Shown here: positions 15,395 to 21,913 of the stretch, piece after piece | Layout of the letters: the number at the start of each line of letters is the position of its first letter | How positions within the stretch are numbered: the stretch's first letter is position 1 | Virus record (IMG/VR): IMGVR_UViG_3300019889_000023 | Coordinates: 1-45,968 of that record | DNA length: 45,968 nt | Origin: a virus | Strand: one strand, 5' to 3' | Program-made: the position numbers and the translations under genes | The notes under the pieces: model-generated | The model's database searches: none | What the model saw: the letters and a program-made list of their open reading frames with translations, nothing else | Told to the model about the DNA's origin: nothing

Positions 15395-15725
15395 CAGGGG
15401 GAAGAGGGCAGTCGAGCGGGTTCTCGACACCTTCTATCGCAACATCGGAACACCGCCGCCCGCTCCCGGGATCGAACGCCTGGCGTTCTTCGCGGTCGAA
15501 GCGGCGTACACGGCACTTCGCCGGGCCTGGGAGGAAGAGCTGTTCTCCGACGATGCGATCGACGCCGCGGCGCGCGCTGTCTTCGACGCGAGCGGCAGCG
15601 ACGGCCACTACGACACCCTCTCCGAACGCGAGCGCCACCATCTGCGCGCGGGGGCTCGGCAAACCATCGTCAAAGCGGTCGCGACGACGCCCCGCCTCGG
15701 CGTGGACGATTGGAAGGGGCAGTAG
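15378..15725 (+). CDS. Hypothetical protein after integrase
   Basis: A helical 115-residue protein if read from TTG at 15378, which overlaps the integrase end by 17 bases. It holds AVERVLDTFYRNIG and a long Ala/Glu/Arg-rich helix region. The open frame extends upstream into the integrase gene but without a better start. Family unknown; it lies between integrase and attP. Confidence 0.6.
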   Translation: MPNDRDRGKRAVERVLDTFYRNIGTPPPAPGIERLAFFAVEAAYTALRRAWEEELFSDDAIDAAARAVFDASGSDGHYDTLSERERHHLRAGARQTIVKAVATTPRLGVDDWKGQ

Positions 15726-15741
15726 GATGCCCGACTCTTCC

Positions 15742-15814
15742 GGGCGCGTAGCTCAGCTGGGAGAGCGTCGCCTCGACAAGGCGAAGGTCGCAGGTTCGAG
15801 CCCTGCCGCGCCCA
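15742..15814 (+). tRNA. tRNA-Val(GAC)-like sequence, probable attP core
   Basis: A full cloverleaf folds: acceptor GGGCGCG/CGCGCCC, D stem GCTC/GAGC, anticodon stem TCGCC/GGCGA with loop TCGACAA (anticodon GAC), T arm GCAGG-TTCGAGC-CCTGC, discriminator A. No CCA is encoded. Position 33, almost always T, is C here, which argues against a working tRNA. Its place just after the integrase gene, followed by repeated putative arm sites, suggests that it is the phage copy of the host tRNA gene used as attachment site. Confidence 0.75.
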
Positions 15815-16117
15815 TCGGTAGCCAAAGTTGTCCCCGATCCGTCCCCGATCCAGCCCCAGTGACTACCAGATTTTGGTCCCCGATGGCTCTACAAAAGGGC
15901 TTGCGGGGCTGGATTTACAAAGTGACCCCCAGCTCGACAAGCTGGATCTGGCCGGAAGTGACAGTACGGGAGCGTAAAGCCCCCGAAGGGGATTCCGCTT
16001 GCTAGAGCGGTTCCCCGGTTCTGCACTTCCAACAACCCTCCCTCGCGCTACTCCTCGATCTGTTCCCTTCTACGTCTGCGTGTCCCCGTTTTGTCCCCGA
16101 TCCGGGGGGCGTCCGGC
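15815..16117 (+). other. Non-coding attP arm region with GTCCCCGAT repeats
   Basis: No gene is seen in these 303 bases. GTCCCCGATCC occurs at 15830, 15841 and 16093, GTCCCCGAT at 15876 and a partial GTCCCCG at 16082. The copies are direct repeats on one side of the tRNA-like core and fit arm-type integrase sites. Between them, a hairpin CCCCGAAGGGG (about 15982) is present. A chance frame through the tRNA and this region gives the well-known false peptide of tRNA genes and was not annotated. Confidence 0.55.
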
Positions 16118-16339
16118 GTGAGACCCCCCAGGGCCAACTGGCGGGGGCCGAAGCGCTCCGATCGCAAACGCAGCTGTCCGAGCGGGAAGAAGGGGTTCAG
16201 GAAGCGCGGTGACGCCGAAGCCGCCGCGTCGTCTCTGGATCTCCTCGTCTATCGCTGTCCGGATTGCAAGCAACTCCATCTCTCCGACCCGGTCAGCCGC
16301 CGCGAGCGCCAGCGTCGAGCGAAGGAAGGCCAGCTGTGA
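16118..16339 (+). CDS. Small zinc-ribbon protein
   Basis: The 73-residue product from GTG at 16118 is basic. It has a CPSGKKGFRKRGDAEAAAS part and later YRCPDCKQLHLS, so CxxC plus the first Cys and His could bind zinc. This layout (C..GK..F....A, YRCP.C...HL) is common in small actinophage proteins of unknown role. It opens the operon segment to the right of attP. Confidence 0.65.
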   Translation: MRPPRANWRGPKRSDRKRSCPSGKKGFRKRGDAEAAASSLDLLVYRCPDCKQLHLSDPVSRRERQRRAKEGQL

Positions 16340-16545
16340 GTCGGGACCTCGGCGGAGTCGAGGACCTGACCCGCCCGCGTCCCACCGGGCCGTGCGACTG
16401 GTGCGACCTCCCGGCGGTCGGCAGCGTGCCGATCCTCAAGCGGGTCCCGGGGAAACGAAACGCCCGGGTCCTGACGGGGATGAACGTCTACTTCTGCAAC
16501 CGCCACCAGGGCACCGCTGAACGCCACGTCGCGGAGCCGCTGTGA
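16336..16545 (+). CDS. Small Cys/His protein
   Basis: A 69-residue protein from GTG at 16336 (GTGA overlap). CDWCDLPA near residue 20 and YFCNRH near residue 55 make a possible C2-CH metal site. Function unknown. Confidence 0.6.
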   Translation: MSRDLGGVEDLTRPRPTGPCDWCDLPAVGSVPILKRVPGKRNARVLTGMNVYFCNRHQGTAERHVAEPL

Positions 16546-16547
16546 GC

Positions 16548-17213
16548 ATGGCGGCCAAGGGAGAGAAACTGTCGGCCGAGATCAGGGCGAAGATCAGCAA
16601 AGCGCTGATCGAGCGCTTCCGCGCAACGCTGAACGGCCACGTCGAGGAGCCTCAGTTCAAGCGTTGCATCCGGTGTGGGGAGACGAAGCCGGTCGCGGCC
16701 TTCTACCACGTCAGGCGCAGCCTGAAGTCGGGGATCGTTGCCGTTTATCCGGCATCGCCCTGCAAAGCCTGCAAGGGGGTAGAGGAGAAAGCGCGACGCG
16801 ATCGGCTTCGGGCCGAAGGCAAACCTGTCCTCCGCGGACGAGAAAAAGCGTCAGCCCGCCGCCTCACCCGCAGACGCGAAAACGCGACGGCCAGGCGGCG
16901 CGCCGAAGGGATCCCACCCCGCAACTTCAAGACCCCGCGCCAGGATGGTGGGTGGGAAAGACCGCTGCCCTCACTACCCCTAAGGGAGTTCCTCGAAAAG
17001 GAGCTGGCGGTCCAATCCCTGGGGACGATCTCGGCGGCCTCCGGTATCCCCCCGCGGACGATCTTCGCCTACCTCCACGGGGAGCGGGCGACGGTCACGC
17101 TGCGCGTGGTCGACCAAATCCTTCACGGCCTCGGCAAACCCGAGGAAATGTCTCGGCTCTACCCCGACACCAGCGTCGGCTACCACTACCTGGAGGCGAA
17201 CAATGACGATTAG
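16548..17213 (+). CDS. Zinc-finger plus HTH DNA-binding protein
   Basis: A 221-residue protein from the ATG at 16548 (a GTG at 16542 overlaps the previous stop and may be used). Near residue 40 there is CIRCGETKPVAAFY and about 30 residues on CKACKG, a four-Cys finger. The middle is very basic (R and K rich). Residues about 160-200 form a helix-turn-helix (TISAASGIPPRTIFAYLHG). The combination suggests DNA binding. An HNH gene follows. Confidence 0.65.
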   Translation: MAAKGEKLSAEIRAKISKALIERFRATLNGHVEEPQFKRCIRCGETKPVAAFYHVRRSLKSGIVAVYPASPCKACKGVEEKARRDRLRAEGKPVLRGREKASARRLTRRRENATARRRAEGIPPRNFKTPRQDGGWERPLPSLPLREFLEKELAVQSLGTISAASGIPPRTIFAYLHGERATVTLRVVDQILHGLGKPEEMSRLYPDTSVGYHYLEANNDD

Positions 17214-17517
17214 CGCCGCACACCCGCGGCAGCGTAAGAAGGTCCGAGACGAGGCCTGCGTCTACTGCGGCCGGGGCCGGGAGCAGGAAAAGATCGACCC
17301 GGCGCACCTGTGGGATCGAAGCCGGGGGGGCTGCGACGACATGGACTGCGTCGTCCCGCTCTGCCGGAAACACCACCGGGAATACGACGAAAAAAAGCTC
17401 GATATTCTCCCGGCGCTGATCAGCGGTGGCTACTGGCATGAGATGGGCCACCCGATCATCCGACACCAGGTCAGCCCGTTCCGGCTGACCGCGAGATTGA
17501 CGGGAGAAGGATTGTGA
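17203..17517 (+). CDS. HNH endonuclease
   Basis: A 104-residue protein with a compact HNH pattern: CVYCGRG, then IDPAHLWDRSRGG with the first catalytic His, then DCVVPLCRKHHREYDEKKLD. The CxxC and C..HH pairs bind the structural zinc. Free-standing HNH proteins of this size nick or cut DNA and often help phage packaging or recombination. The gene overlaps its neighbours by 11 and 4 bases. Confidence 0.8.
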   Translation: MTISAAHPRQRKKVRDEACVYCGRGREQEKIDPAHLWDRSRGGCDDMDCVVPLCRKHHREYDEKKLDILPALISGGYWHEMGHPIIRHQVSPFRLTARLTGEGL

Positions 17518-17978
17518 ACGGGCTCAACGACTTCATCGAAGAAAGCAACCGGATCGAGGGGATCAAGAAGAGCCCTGGCAAGGAAGTCGAGGCCTACGTC
17601 AAGTTCCTGGCGCTGCCCGTGGTCGGGGTCGCAGCGCTGGAGGAGTTTGTCCTGGAGATCGCCCGCGCGCAGTTGCGGTTGATCCCGGGAATGAACGTCC
17701 GAGTTGGAAAAAATCACGTTCCTCCGGCCGGAGGGCCAGGGATCCCGAAACGGCTGGAAGCGATCCTGACGACCCCGGGCTACGCCCCCGGCGCCCCCTG
17801 GAGGACCCACGTCCGCTACGAGACCTTGCACCCCTTCATGGACGGCAATGGGCGCTCAGGACGCGCCCTGTGGGCCTGGATGCGCCTCCGGGAAGACCGC
17901 GACCCCTTCGCCCTCGGCTTCCTGCACTCGGCCTACTACGAAGCCCTCGAATCGCAGAGGAAACATGGCCAAACGTAA
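17514..17978 (+). CDS. Fic-domain protein
   Basis: A 154-residue protein from GTG at 17514. The Fic motif HPFMDGNGRSGR is complete at about residues 106-117, with the catalytic His and the GNGR loop. Residues SNRIEG near 10-15 match the inhibitory helix consensus (S/T)xxxE(G/N), so it could be self-inhibited. Fic proteins usually attach AMP or another nucleotide part to target proteins. The protein is short for the family, so it may be minimal. In an early phage operon it may alter a host target. Confidence 0.8.
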   Translation: MNGLNDFIEESNRIEGIKKSPGKEVEAYVKFLALPVVGVAALEEFVLEIARAQLRLIPGMNVRVGKNHVPPAGGPGIPKRLEAILTTPGYAPGAPWRTHVRYETLHPFMDGNGRSGRALWAWMRLREDRDPFALGFLHSAYYEALESQRKHGQT

Positions 17979-18138
17979 GAAGGACGCCCCGGAAGGGGTC
18001 TACGTAACCTTCAGCTACTACGTCCCCCTGGAGGAGTTTCCGAAAGACGTGCGCGACAACCCCGAAGATCTGGAAAATATGGCGGTCGAGCTGGCGCAGC
18101 TCGGCACCCCCGACATCGAAGTCGAGGCCGACCGATGA
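17965..18138 (+). CDS. Small hypothetical protein
   Basis: A 57-residue protein from ATG at 17965, overlapping the Fic gene by 14 bases. Basic N-terminus, then YVTFSYYVPLEEF and an acidic helical tail. It could interact with the Fic protein, but only the overlap hints at that. Confidence 0.6.
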   Translation: MAKRKKDAPEGVYVTFSYYVPLEEFPKDVRDNPEDLENMAVELAQLGTPDIEVEADR

Positions 18139-18575
18139 CCGGGAAGCCCTGGCGCCCGTCGATGCCGGAAGGGGCGAGGAAGCTGATGGACGCCTTCGAC
18201 CAGGAAATGAAAGACAAGTATGGGGCGGAGGCGCGTGAGCGCCACTTCGATCGCAAGGGCAACCCGATCAGCTACGCCGACTGGGCTGAGGCGTTCAGTG
18301 ACTACGAGTACAGGGTGGTGAAGAAGACGATTATCGGCGACGTGGAAATCTCGACGGTCTGGCTCGGGATGGACCACGGATTTCGTCGCAACGGGCCACC
18401 GATCATCTTCGAGACAATGTGTTTCCAACGTTCCGACGATGGGACCCGGGAAGACTTCGACTTCCAGGATCGCTACGCGACGGAAGCGCAAGCGCTGAAG
18501 GGGCACGCCGAGGCAGTAGTCGCCGTTGAAGCCGACCTGATCAAACCGAGGGGGGACGATGAAGCTCACGACTGA
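18135..18575 (+). CDS. Hypothetical protein, conserved-phage type
   Basis: A 146-residue protein with the run STVWLGMDHGF, then IFETMCFQ, then DRYATEAQALKGH. This sequence order is familiar from many phage hypothetical proteins, but no function is known to me. It overlaps the gene before by 4 and the gene after by 17 bases. Confidence 0.65.
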   Translation: MTGKPWRPSMPEGARKLMDAFDQEMKDKYGAEARERHFDRKGNPISYADWAEAFSDYEYRVVKKTIIGDVEISTVWLGMDHGFRRNGPPIIFETMCFQRSDDGTREDFDFQDRYATEAQALKGHAEAVVAVEADLIKPRGDDEAHD

Positions 18576-19233
18576 CGAGCGAAAAGCAATCTTCAGCGGC
18601 GACTGCCGGGCGCTGAAGCGGAAGAACAAGCCGGACGTAAAGGCTGGCAACAAGCTGATCTTGTCCTGGTCGGGGGGCGGCCGGCAGATCGTGGATCGAG
18701 GGACCGGCGCGACGATCGACGTCCCGCGCAAGCCAACGGTCTGGATCGAGTTCATGGAGCCCGAGCTGAAGGAAGGAGGCTGGATCGTCCGGATCATCGG
18801 CCACGACGAACGCCAGCCGCTTCGCCTGCTCTCCTCGACGCCGGGACCGAGCCGCGAAGCGGGACTGAAGACGCGCTGGCGCAGCGACCCTCCGGCGAGG
18901 GGCGAGGAGACCGCGAACTTCACGCCGGAGACCGAGCGCGGCTATACCGGATCTGGCCGCACCGCGATTGATCCGGCCGAGGGTGTTGACGACGACTACC
19001 TCCGGATCTTCGCCACTGAAGCTCGCACCCACAGCGCCGAGTTCAAGGTCGAGCTGGAGGTCGAGCAGGAGGAACTGAGGAAGGACGCCCGGAAGAAACG
19101 AGAGTGCGCCGTCCGGGATCGGCTGCGCGAGACGATGGCCGACCTCGACCCCCGCGGACAGGTCGAGTTGCTCGCCCGGATCGAGAAGGAGATCCGAATT
19201 GCCTCGACGTTTCCGGCAACTGCCGCTGTTTGA
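18559..19233 (+). CDS. Hypothetical protein, beta-rich N-terminus
   Basis: A 224-residue protein. The first 75 residues are beta-rich with a GNKLILSWSGGGRQIVDR stretch, a little like small RNA-binding ASCH-type barrels, but the similarity is too weak to claim. Residues 150-215 are long charged helices. It ends the early operon. Confidence 0.6.
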   Translation: MKLTTDERKAIFSGDCRALKRKNKPDVKAGNKLILSWSGGGRQIVDRGTGATIDVPRKPTVWIEFMEPELKEGGWIVRIIGHDERQPLRLLSSTPGPSREAGLKTRWRSDPPARGEETANFTPETERGYTGSGRTAIDPAEGVDDDYLRIFATEARTHSAEFKVELEVEQEELRKDARKKRECAVRDRLRETMADLDPRGQVELLARIEKEIRIASTFPATAAV

Positions 19234-19345
19234 AGGTCTAGATTTTCGTTCGCCGGTCCCGGATAATTAGAAGCAGCTCCCGGTAGTCGGCCTCCGGTTG
19301 AAGGGCTGGCGTTTGGACCAACACGGGGCGTAACCAGACGTGCGC

Positions 19346-19561
19346 CTACTCCTCGGGATCCTCTCGCAGCATTTTGTAGGCGCCGCTCCGGGTGACCTTC
19401 GCCAGTCGCGCCGCCTCCGCCATCGACATATCCGGATGGGCCGACGCGGCCCGCAGCAGCTCCTTCATCCTGGCGGTCGCGTCCCGGTGGAGCACGTCGG
19501 CAGCCTCACGTTCCGCCGCCGTCACGGTCAAGCCTTTGCGAATCTCCTCCGGGGTCGGCAT
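19346..19561 (-). CDS. Small HTH protein
   Basis: A 71-residue protein with a C-terminal helix-turn-helix (SMAEAARLAKVTRSGAYKML). It is the second gene of a two-gene minus-strand unit with its own promoter, divergent from the gene at 19860. It may regulate that unit. The 112 bases between 19234 and 19345, where it meets the early operon, show no clear terminator. Confidence 0.65.
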   Translation of the reverse strand: MPTPEEIRKGLTVTAAEREAADVLHRDATARMKELLRAASAHPDMSMAEAARLAKVTRSGAYKMLREDPEE

Positions 19562-19572
19562 TCCCCGGGTTT

Positions 19573-19776
19573 CTACTTCTTCTCGGCTTCCCCTGCTCGG
19601 CCGTCAAGCTCTTTCCGGCCCGCCTCAACCAATCCCGTGAGAATCCGGTGGGCTTCGGTGCCGGGTGGCAGGGATGCGAGGTCGGCCTCATAAGCCTCGA
19701 CGGCGTCGCGCAGCTCTGCATCCCCCAAGTGGCAGAGCGCGTCCTCCCCCGGGCCTACATCGTGCTTTTCGATCAT
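19573..19776 (-). CDS. Small acidic protein
   Basis: I choose ATG at 19776 because CAGGAG lies 11 bases upstream and because the upstream in-frame ATG lies at the predicted transcript start. The 67-residue product is acidic with a long Ala/Glu/Leu helix. Function unknown; coupled to the HTH gene downstream. Confidence 0.6.
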   Translation of the reverse strand: MIEKHDVGPGEDALCHLGDAELRDAVEAYEADLASLPPGTEAHRILTGLVEAGRKELDGRAGEAEKK

Positions 19777-19812
19777 GTCTGGGCTATCTCCTGTGGACGA
19801 AGCTGTGAACCG

Positions 19813-19842
19813 AGTAAACACAACCCTTTAGGAACTGTCAAG
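19813..19842 (-). promoter_or_regulatory. Near-consensus promoter
   Basis: On the minus strand TTGACA (19842-19837), a 17-base spacer and TTTACT (19818-19813) form a good housekeeping-type promoter for the two-gene unit. The plus-strand gene at 19860 starts only 18 bases beyond the -35 box, so the two directions may interfere. Confidence 0.65.
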
Positions 19843-19859
19843 CGTTCAGCGGATAGGCG

Positions 19860-20405
19860 GTGATTGCTGTGACCGAGACCCTGACTAGGTCGCGGCGGGA
19901 CTACACCGACCAGGAGATCAACGCTGGGCTGACGGCGATGGCGATCTGTTCGGGACACCGCGACCGCGCCCACGCCCTGCTCGAAGAACAGGAAATCCGC
20001 ATCCCCGCCTCGACGCTCAGCGAGTGGTGCCGGAAGACCAAGCTGGCGCTCTATGAACGGACCCGCCAGGAAGTCGCGCCGATGCTGAAGGCGCAGATGG
20101 CGGACATGCACCAGGAATTGGCGCAGACCGCCGGAGACCTTGAGCGCGAAGCCGTTTCCCGCCTCCGCGACCGGATGAAAGCCGACGAGGTCGAGACCAA
20201 GGATCTCCACGGCATCGCTCGAACCGCGGCAATTGCGACCGGCATCCACGGCGAGAAACATCTTCTCTACTCCGGCCAACCCACGCAGATCGTCCAGCGC
20301 GATGCGACCGAAGTTCTGCGCGAGCTGGAGACCCTGGGATACAGGCCCGAACTTATCGAGGGGACTGCGGAGGAGATGACGGTTGCTACTGCCGATGAGT
20401 CCTGA
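19860..20405 (+). CDS. Terminase-small-subunit-like HTH protein
   Basis: A 181-residue protein from GTG at 19860 (a second GTG at 19869 is possible). Residues 15-60 (TDQEINAGLTAMAIC, ASTLSEWCRKTK) form an HTH like those of small terminase subunits or related phage proteins. A long coiled coil follows (about 70-130). The tail is acidic. It lies 12 kb from the large terminase. That is unusual, so it could instead be a regulator with a similar HTH. Confidence 0.5.
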   Translation: MIAVTETLTRSRRDYTDQEINAGLTAMAICSGHRDRAHALLEEQEIRIPASTLSEWCRKTKLALYERTRQEVAPMLKAQMADMHQELAQTAGDLEREAVSRLRDRMKADEVETKDLHGIARTAAIATGIHGEKHLLYSGQPTQIVQRDATEVLRELETLGYRPELIEGTAEEMTVATADES

Positions 20406-20699
20406 TCGCCTAGATCCTTGGTTGATTCCTTGAGGCCAGTGTGGCGCATCGCGATACCCGGCGCAAGCCAGGCGTCAACCCCCGAAGGGGATCCCAAAGG
20501 GCAAGCGCGCCGAGGGCCGGAGAATCGCTTACAGAGCCGCTGTTTTCGCGATAGACTGCGCAAGCCATCGTTTAGTGGACTGTGGCCTGCGGTCTCGGGT
20601 TCCTCCAGAACCCGGGGCCGCGTTTTCGTGCAAAGGAAAGGCCCCCAGATCGGAGGCCCCCCCAAAACGTCGCGGTAGTTGGCGCCGCAAGCGGTGCTG
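20406..20699. other. Convergent non-coding region with leader-type motif
   Basis: No convincing gene. It contains the terminator at 20630-20658 and, beyond it on the minus strand, a strong hairpin (GGGTTC/GAACCC at about 20596-20618) followed by the heptamer AGTCCAC at 20581-20575. The layout of hairpin plus AGTCCAC is that of the leader elements further right, yet only a 52-codon frame (20568-20410) without ribosome site follows. A second small hairpin CCCCGAAGGGG is near 20481. This may be a leader whose gene was lost. Confidence 0.5.
20630..20658 (-). terminator. Intrinsic terminator of minus-strand small-gene operon
   Basis: On the minus strand GGCCTCC pairs with GGGGGCC (one G-T pair) around a short loop and is followed by TTTCCTTT. 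It lies 42 bases after the last gene of the operon. Confidence 0.6.
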
Positions 20700-20804
20700 T
20701 CAAGCGGCCAACGAGCAGATCCCGTAGAGCACCAGGACCACGGCGGCAATCACCAGGAATCCTTGTAGTGCTTCCAACGGCGTGTAGTCCTCATCCATTT
20801 TCAT
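20700..20804 (-). CDS. 34-residue membrane protein
   Basis: Acidic N-terminus (MKMDEDYTPLEA) then one hydrophobic segment (about residues 16-33). GAAATGAGG upstream can serve as ribosome site. Last gene of the operon, before the terminator. It may act at the host membrane; nothing more can be said. Confidence 0.6.
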   Translation of the reverse strand: MKMDEDYTPLEALQGFLVIAAVVLVLYGICSLAA

Positions 20805-20833
20805 CGCCTCATTTCTGCGGTAGTTAGCGCAAG

Positions 20834-20941
20834 CTATCGCGCTGACCGCTGATCGAACTTCCGATTGTGCCGATGGGCGACCACGGCCAGGGCGACATTC
20901 GCCCCGACCATGATCCCCAGGAATGCCAGCGCGCCGATCAT
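20834..20941 (-). CDS. 35-residue membrane protein
   Basis: The start overlaps the stop of the upstream gene (ATGA). Residues 1-22 are hydrophobic (Ala/Gly/Val/Leu), followed by a basic tail with RHRHNRK-like composition. Single-pass, N-out or N-in not decidable. Function unknown. Confidence 0.6.
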   Translation of the reverse strand: MIGALAFLGIMVGANVALAVVAHRHNRKFDQRSAR

Positions 20942-21360
20942 GCGGCCAACTGGTAGAGCCGCTGACGAGACAAGCCGAGCAGGTCCGCGATCCGGGTCAC
21001 TTCCCGCGTTCCTCTCGCCTCTTCTGCCAGCGCGGCAAGCTCCCGGTCTACCTTCACCCGGTCCCGCTCCAGCTTGGCGCGAGAAGCCGCCAGAGCCGCC
21101 GCACGTTCGGCCAGGGATTGAACCTTGACCGGACCGACCTTCGCCCGCCAGGCCATGACCCTCGGCGCTTCCGGTACCAACGGCAGGCCGTGGCGTCCCC
21201 GGATTTCATCGCTGATCGCCTGTATCCGATCATGCGCCGCCAACGCCGTCGCGATGCTCGCTTTCGGCTGTTTGATCATCTCCCGGTTCCGGTTCCGGAA
21301 TGCTTTGCTCGTGAACTCCGGGCCGGGGATGCGAGTCCCCGATATGTGACCTTGTCTCAT
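20938..21360 (-). CDS. Coiled-coil protein with C-terminal HTH
   Basis: ATG at 21360 is chosen because CTGGAGG lies 9 bases upstream and the AGTCCAC leader motif precedes it; an extended frame reads back through the tRNA-like leader and is not used. The 140-residue product is basic, with a coiled coil (about 85-118) and a resolvase-type HTH at the very end (VTRIADLLGLSRQRLYQLAA). Probably DNA-binding. Confidence 0.65.
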   Translation of the reverse strand: MRQGHISGTRIPGPEFTSKAFRNRNREMIKQPKASIATALAAHDRIQAISDEIRGRHGLPLVPEAPRVMAWRAKVGPVKVQSLAERAAALAASRAKLERDRVKVDRELAALAEEARGTREVTRIADLLGLSRQRLYQLAA

Positions 21361-21389
21361 CGCGCTACCTCCAGTAGTCGCATGCGTTT

Positions 21390-21454
21390 GTGGACTGCTC
21401 CGCCAGATGGCGGAAGGGACGCCCGGGAATCGAACCCGGGCAACTCCAGACGTC
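21390..21454 (-). ncRNA. Leader element 2: tRNA-like T-arm minihelix, hairpin, AGTCCAC
   Basis: On the minus strand, starting right after a stop codon: GGAC, a spacer with CTGGAGTT, a 7-bp stem GCCCGGG/CCCGGGC closing the canonical T-loop TTCGATT, then GTCC that can pair with GGAC. A hairpin CCGCC/GGCGG follows, then AGTCCAC (21396-21390) and the leader of the gene at 21360. It looks like the acceptor-T half of a tRNA without D and anticodon arms. Function unknown; see findings. Confidence 0.55.
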
Positions 21455-21826
21455 CTAGCTCGGGTGCTCGCGTCCAGTTTCGGCAAGGGCCGAATAGACC
21501 GCTTCCGCGACGTCGGCGGCGCTGGAGGCGTCGCGGACCGCGACCAACTCCAAATGGTCCATTGCGTCCGTGTCGGTCAACTTCGCGGCCATCGAACCGT
21601 CGTCGGGCTTGTCCGGAATCTCTTCGACGCTTCCGAGGTCGATGTCTCGATCTTCCTCGTTTTCCGGGCGCTCCGAGACAAACTCGGCGCTGCCCTCTTG
21701 CATCGCCTCATCGAGGAAATCGGACCGTTGCTCGGCGGAAAGCGCGTCCCATCCGTCCGGCTTCTCCACGCGCCACGTCTCGCGCAGGTCGGCCCGGCAA
21801 ACGCTTTCATACTCGATCTCGCTCAT
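21455..21826 (-). CDS. Acidic hypothetical protein
   Basis: A 123-residue protein, very acidic (long runs of E and D between residues 40 and 75) with a helical end. GAAAGG lies 7 bases before the ATG. No family recognised. Flanked on both sides by tRNA-like leader elements. Confidence 0.65.
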   Translation of the reverse strand: MSEIEYESVCRADLRETWRVEKPDGWDALSAEQRSDFLDEAMQEGSAEFVSERPENEEDRDIDLGSVEEIPDKPDDGSMAAKLTDTDAMDHLELVAVRDASSAADVAEAVYSALAETGREHPS

Positions 21827-21846
21827 TCTGGGTGCCTTTCGTTTAG

Positions 21847-21913
21847 GTGGACTGACTCCCGGGAAATCCGGGAAGGGACGCGCCGGAATCGAACCGGCGC
21901 AACTCCAGGCGCC
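21847..21913 (-). ncRNA. Leader element 3: tRNA-like T-arm minihelix, hairpin, AGTCCAC
   Basis: Same plan as element 2: GGGC, CTGGAGTT, a 7-bp stem GCGCCGG/CCGGCGC around TTCGATT, then GTCCCTTCC, a hairpin TCCCGG/CCGGGA and AGTCCAC (21853-21847). The stems differ from element 2 in sequence but keep pairing, and loop and flanks are identical. This argues for an RNA structure under selection. Confidence 0.55.

Noticed and set aside
15391-16005. 204-codon frame containing VAQLGERRLDKAKVAGSSPAA
   Set aside because: That peptide is the well-known false translation of a tRNA gene; the frame crosses the tRNA-like attP and non-coding repeats.
15828-16103. CRISPR-like repeats (GTCCCCGATCC)
   Set aside because: Repeats are 9-11 bases with irregular spacing and no cas genes; arm sites of integrase are the simpler reading.
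20410-20568. 52-codon minus-strand gene after AGTCCAC
   Set aside because: No ribosome site, low-complexity sequence, and it overlaps hairpin DNA. Kept only as an orphan leader observation.
21361-21486. Extension of the HTH gene (20938-21360) to 182 residues
   Set aside because: It would translate the tRNA-like leader and AGTCCAC. A strong ribosome site lies before the ATG at 21360.
21390-21913. Two ordinary tRNA genes on the minus strand
   Set aside because: Only the T arm and a short acceptor-like pairing are present; no D arm, anticodon arm or room for them between stop codon and T arm.
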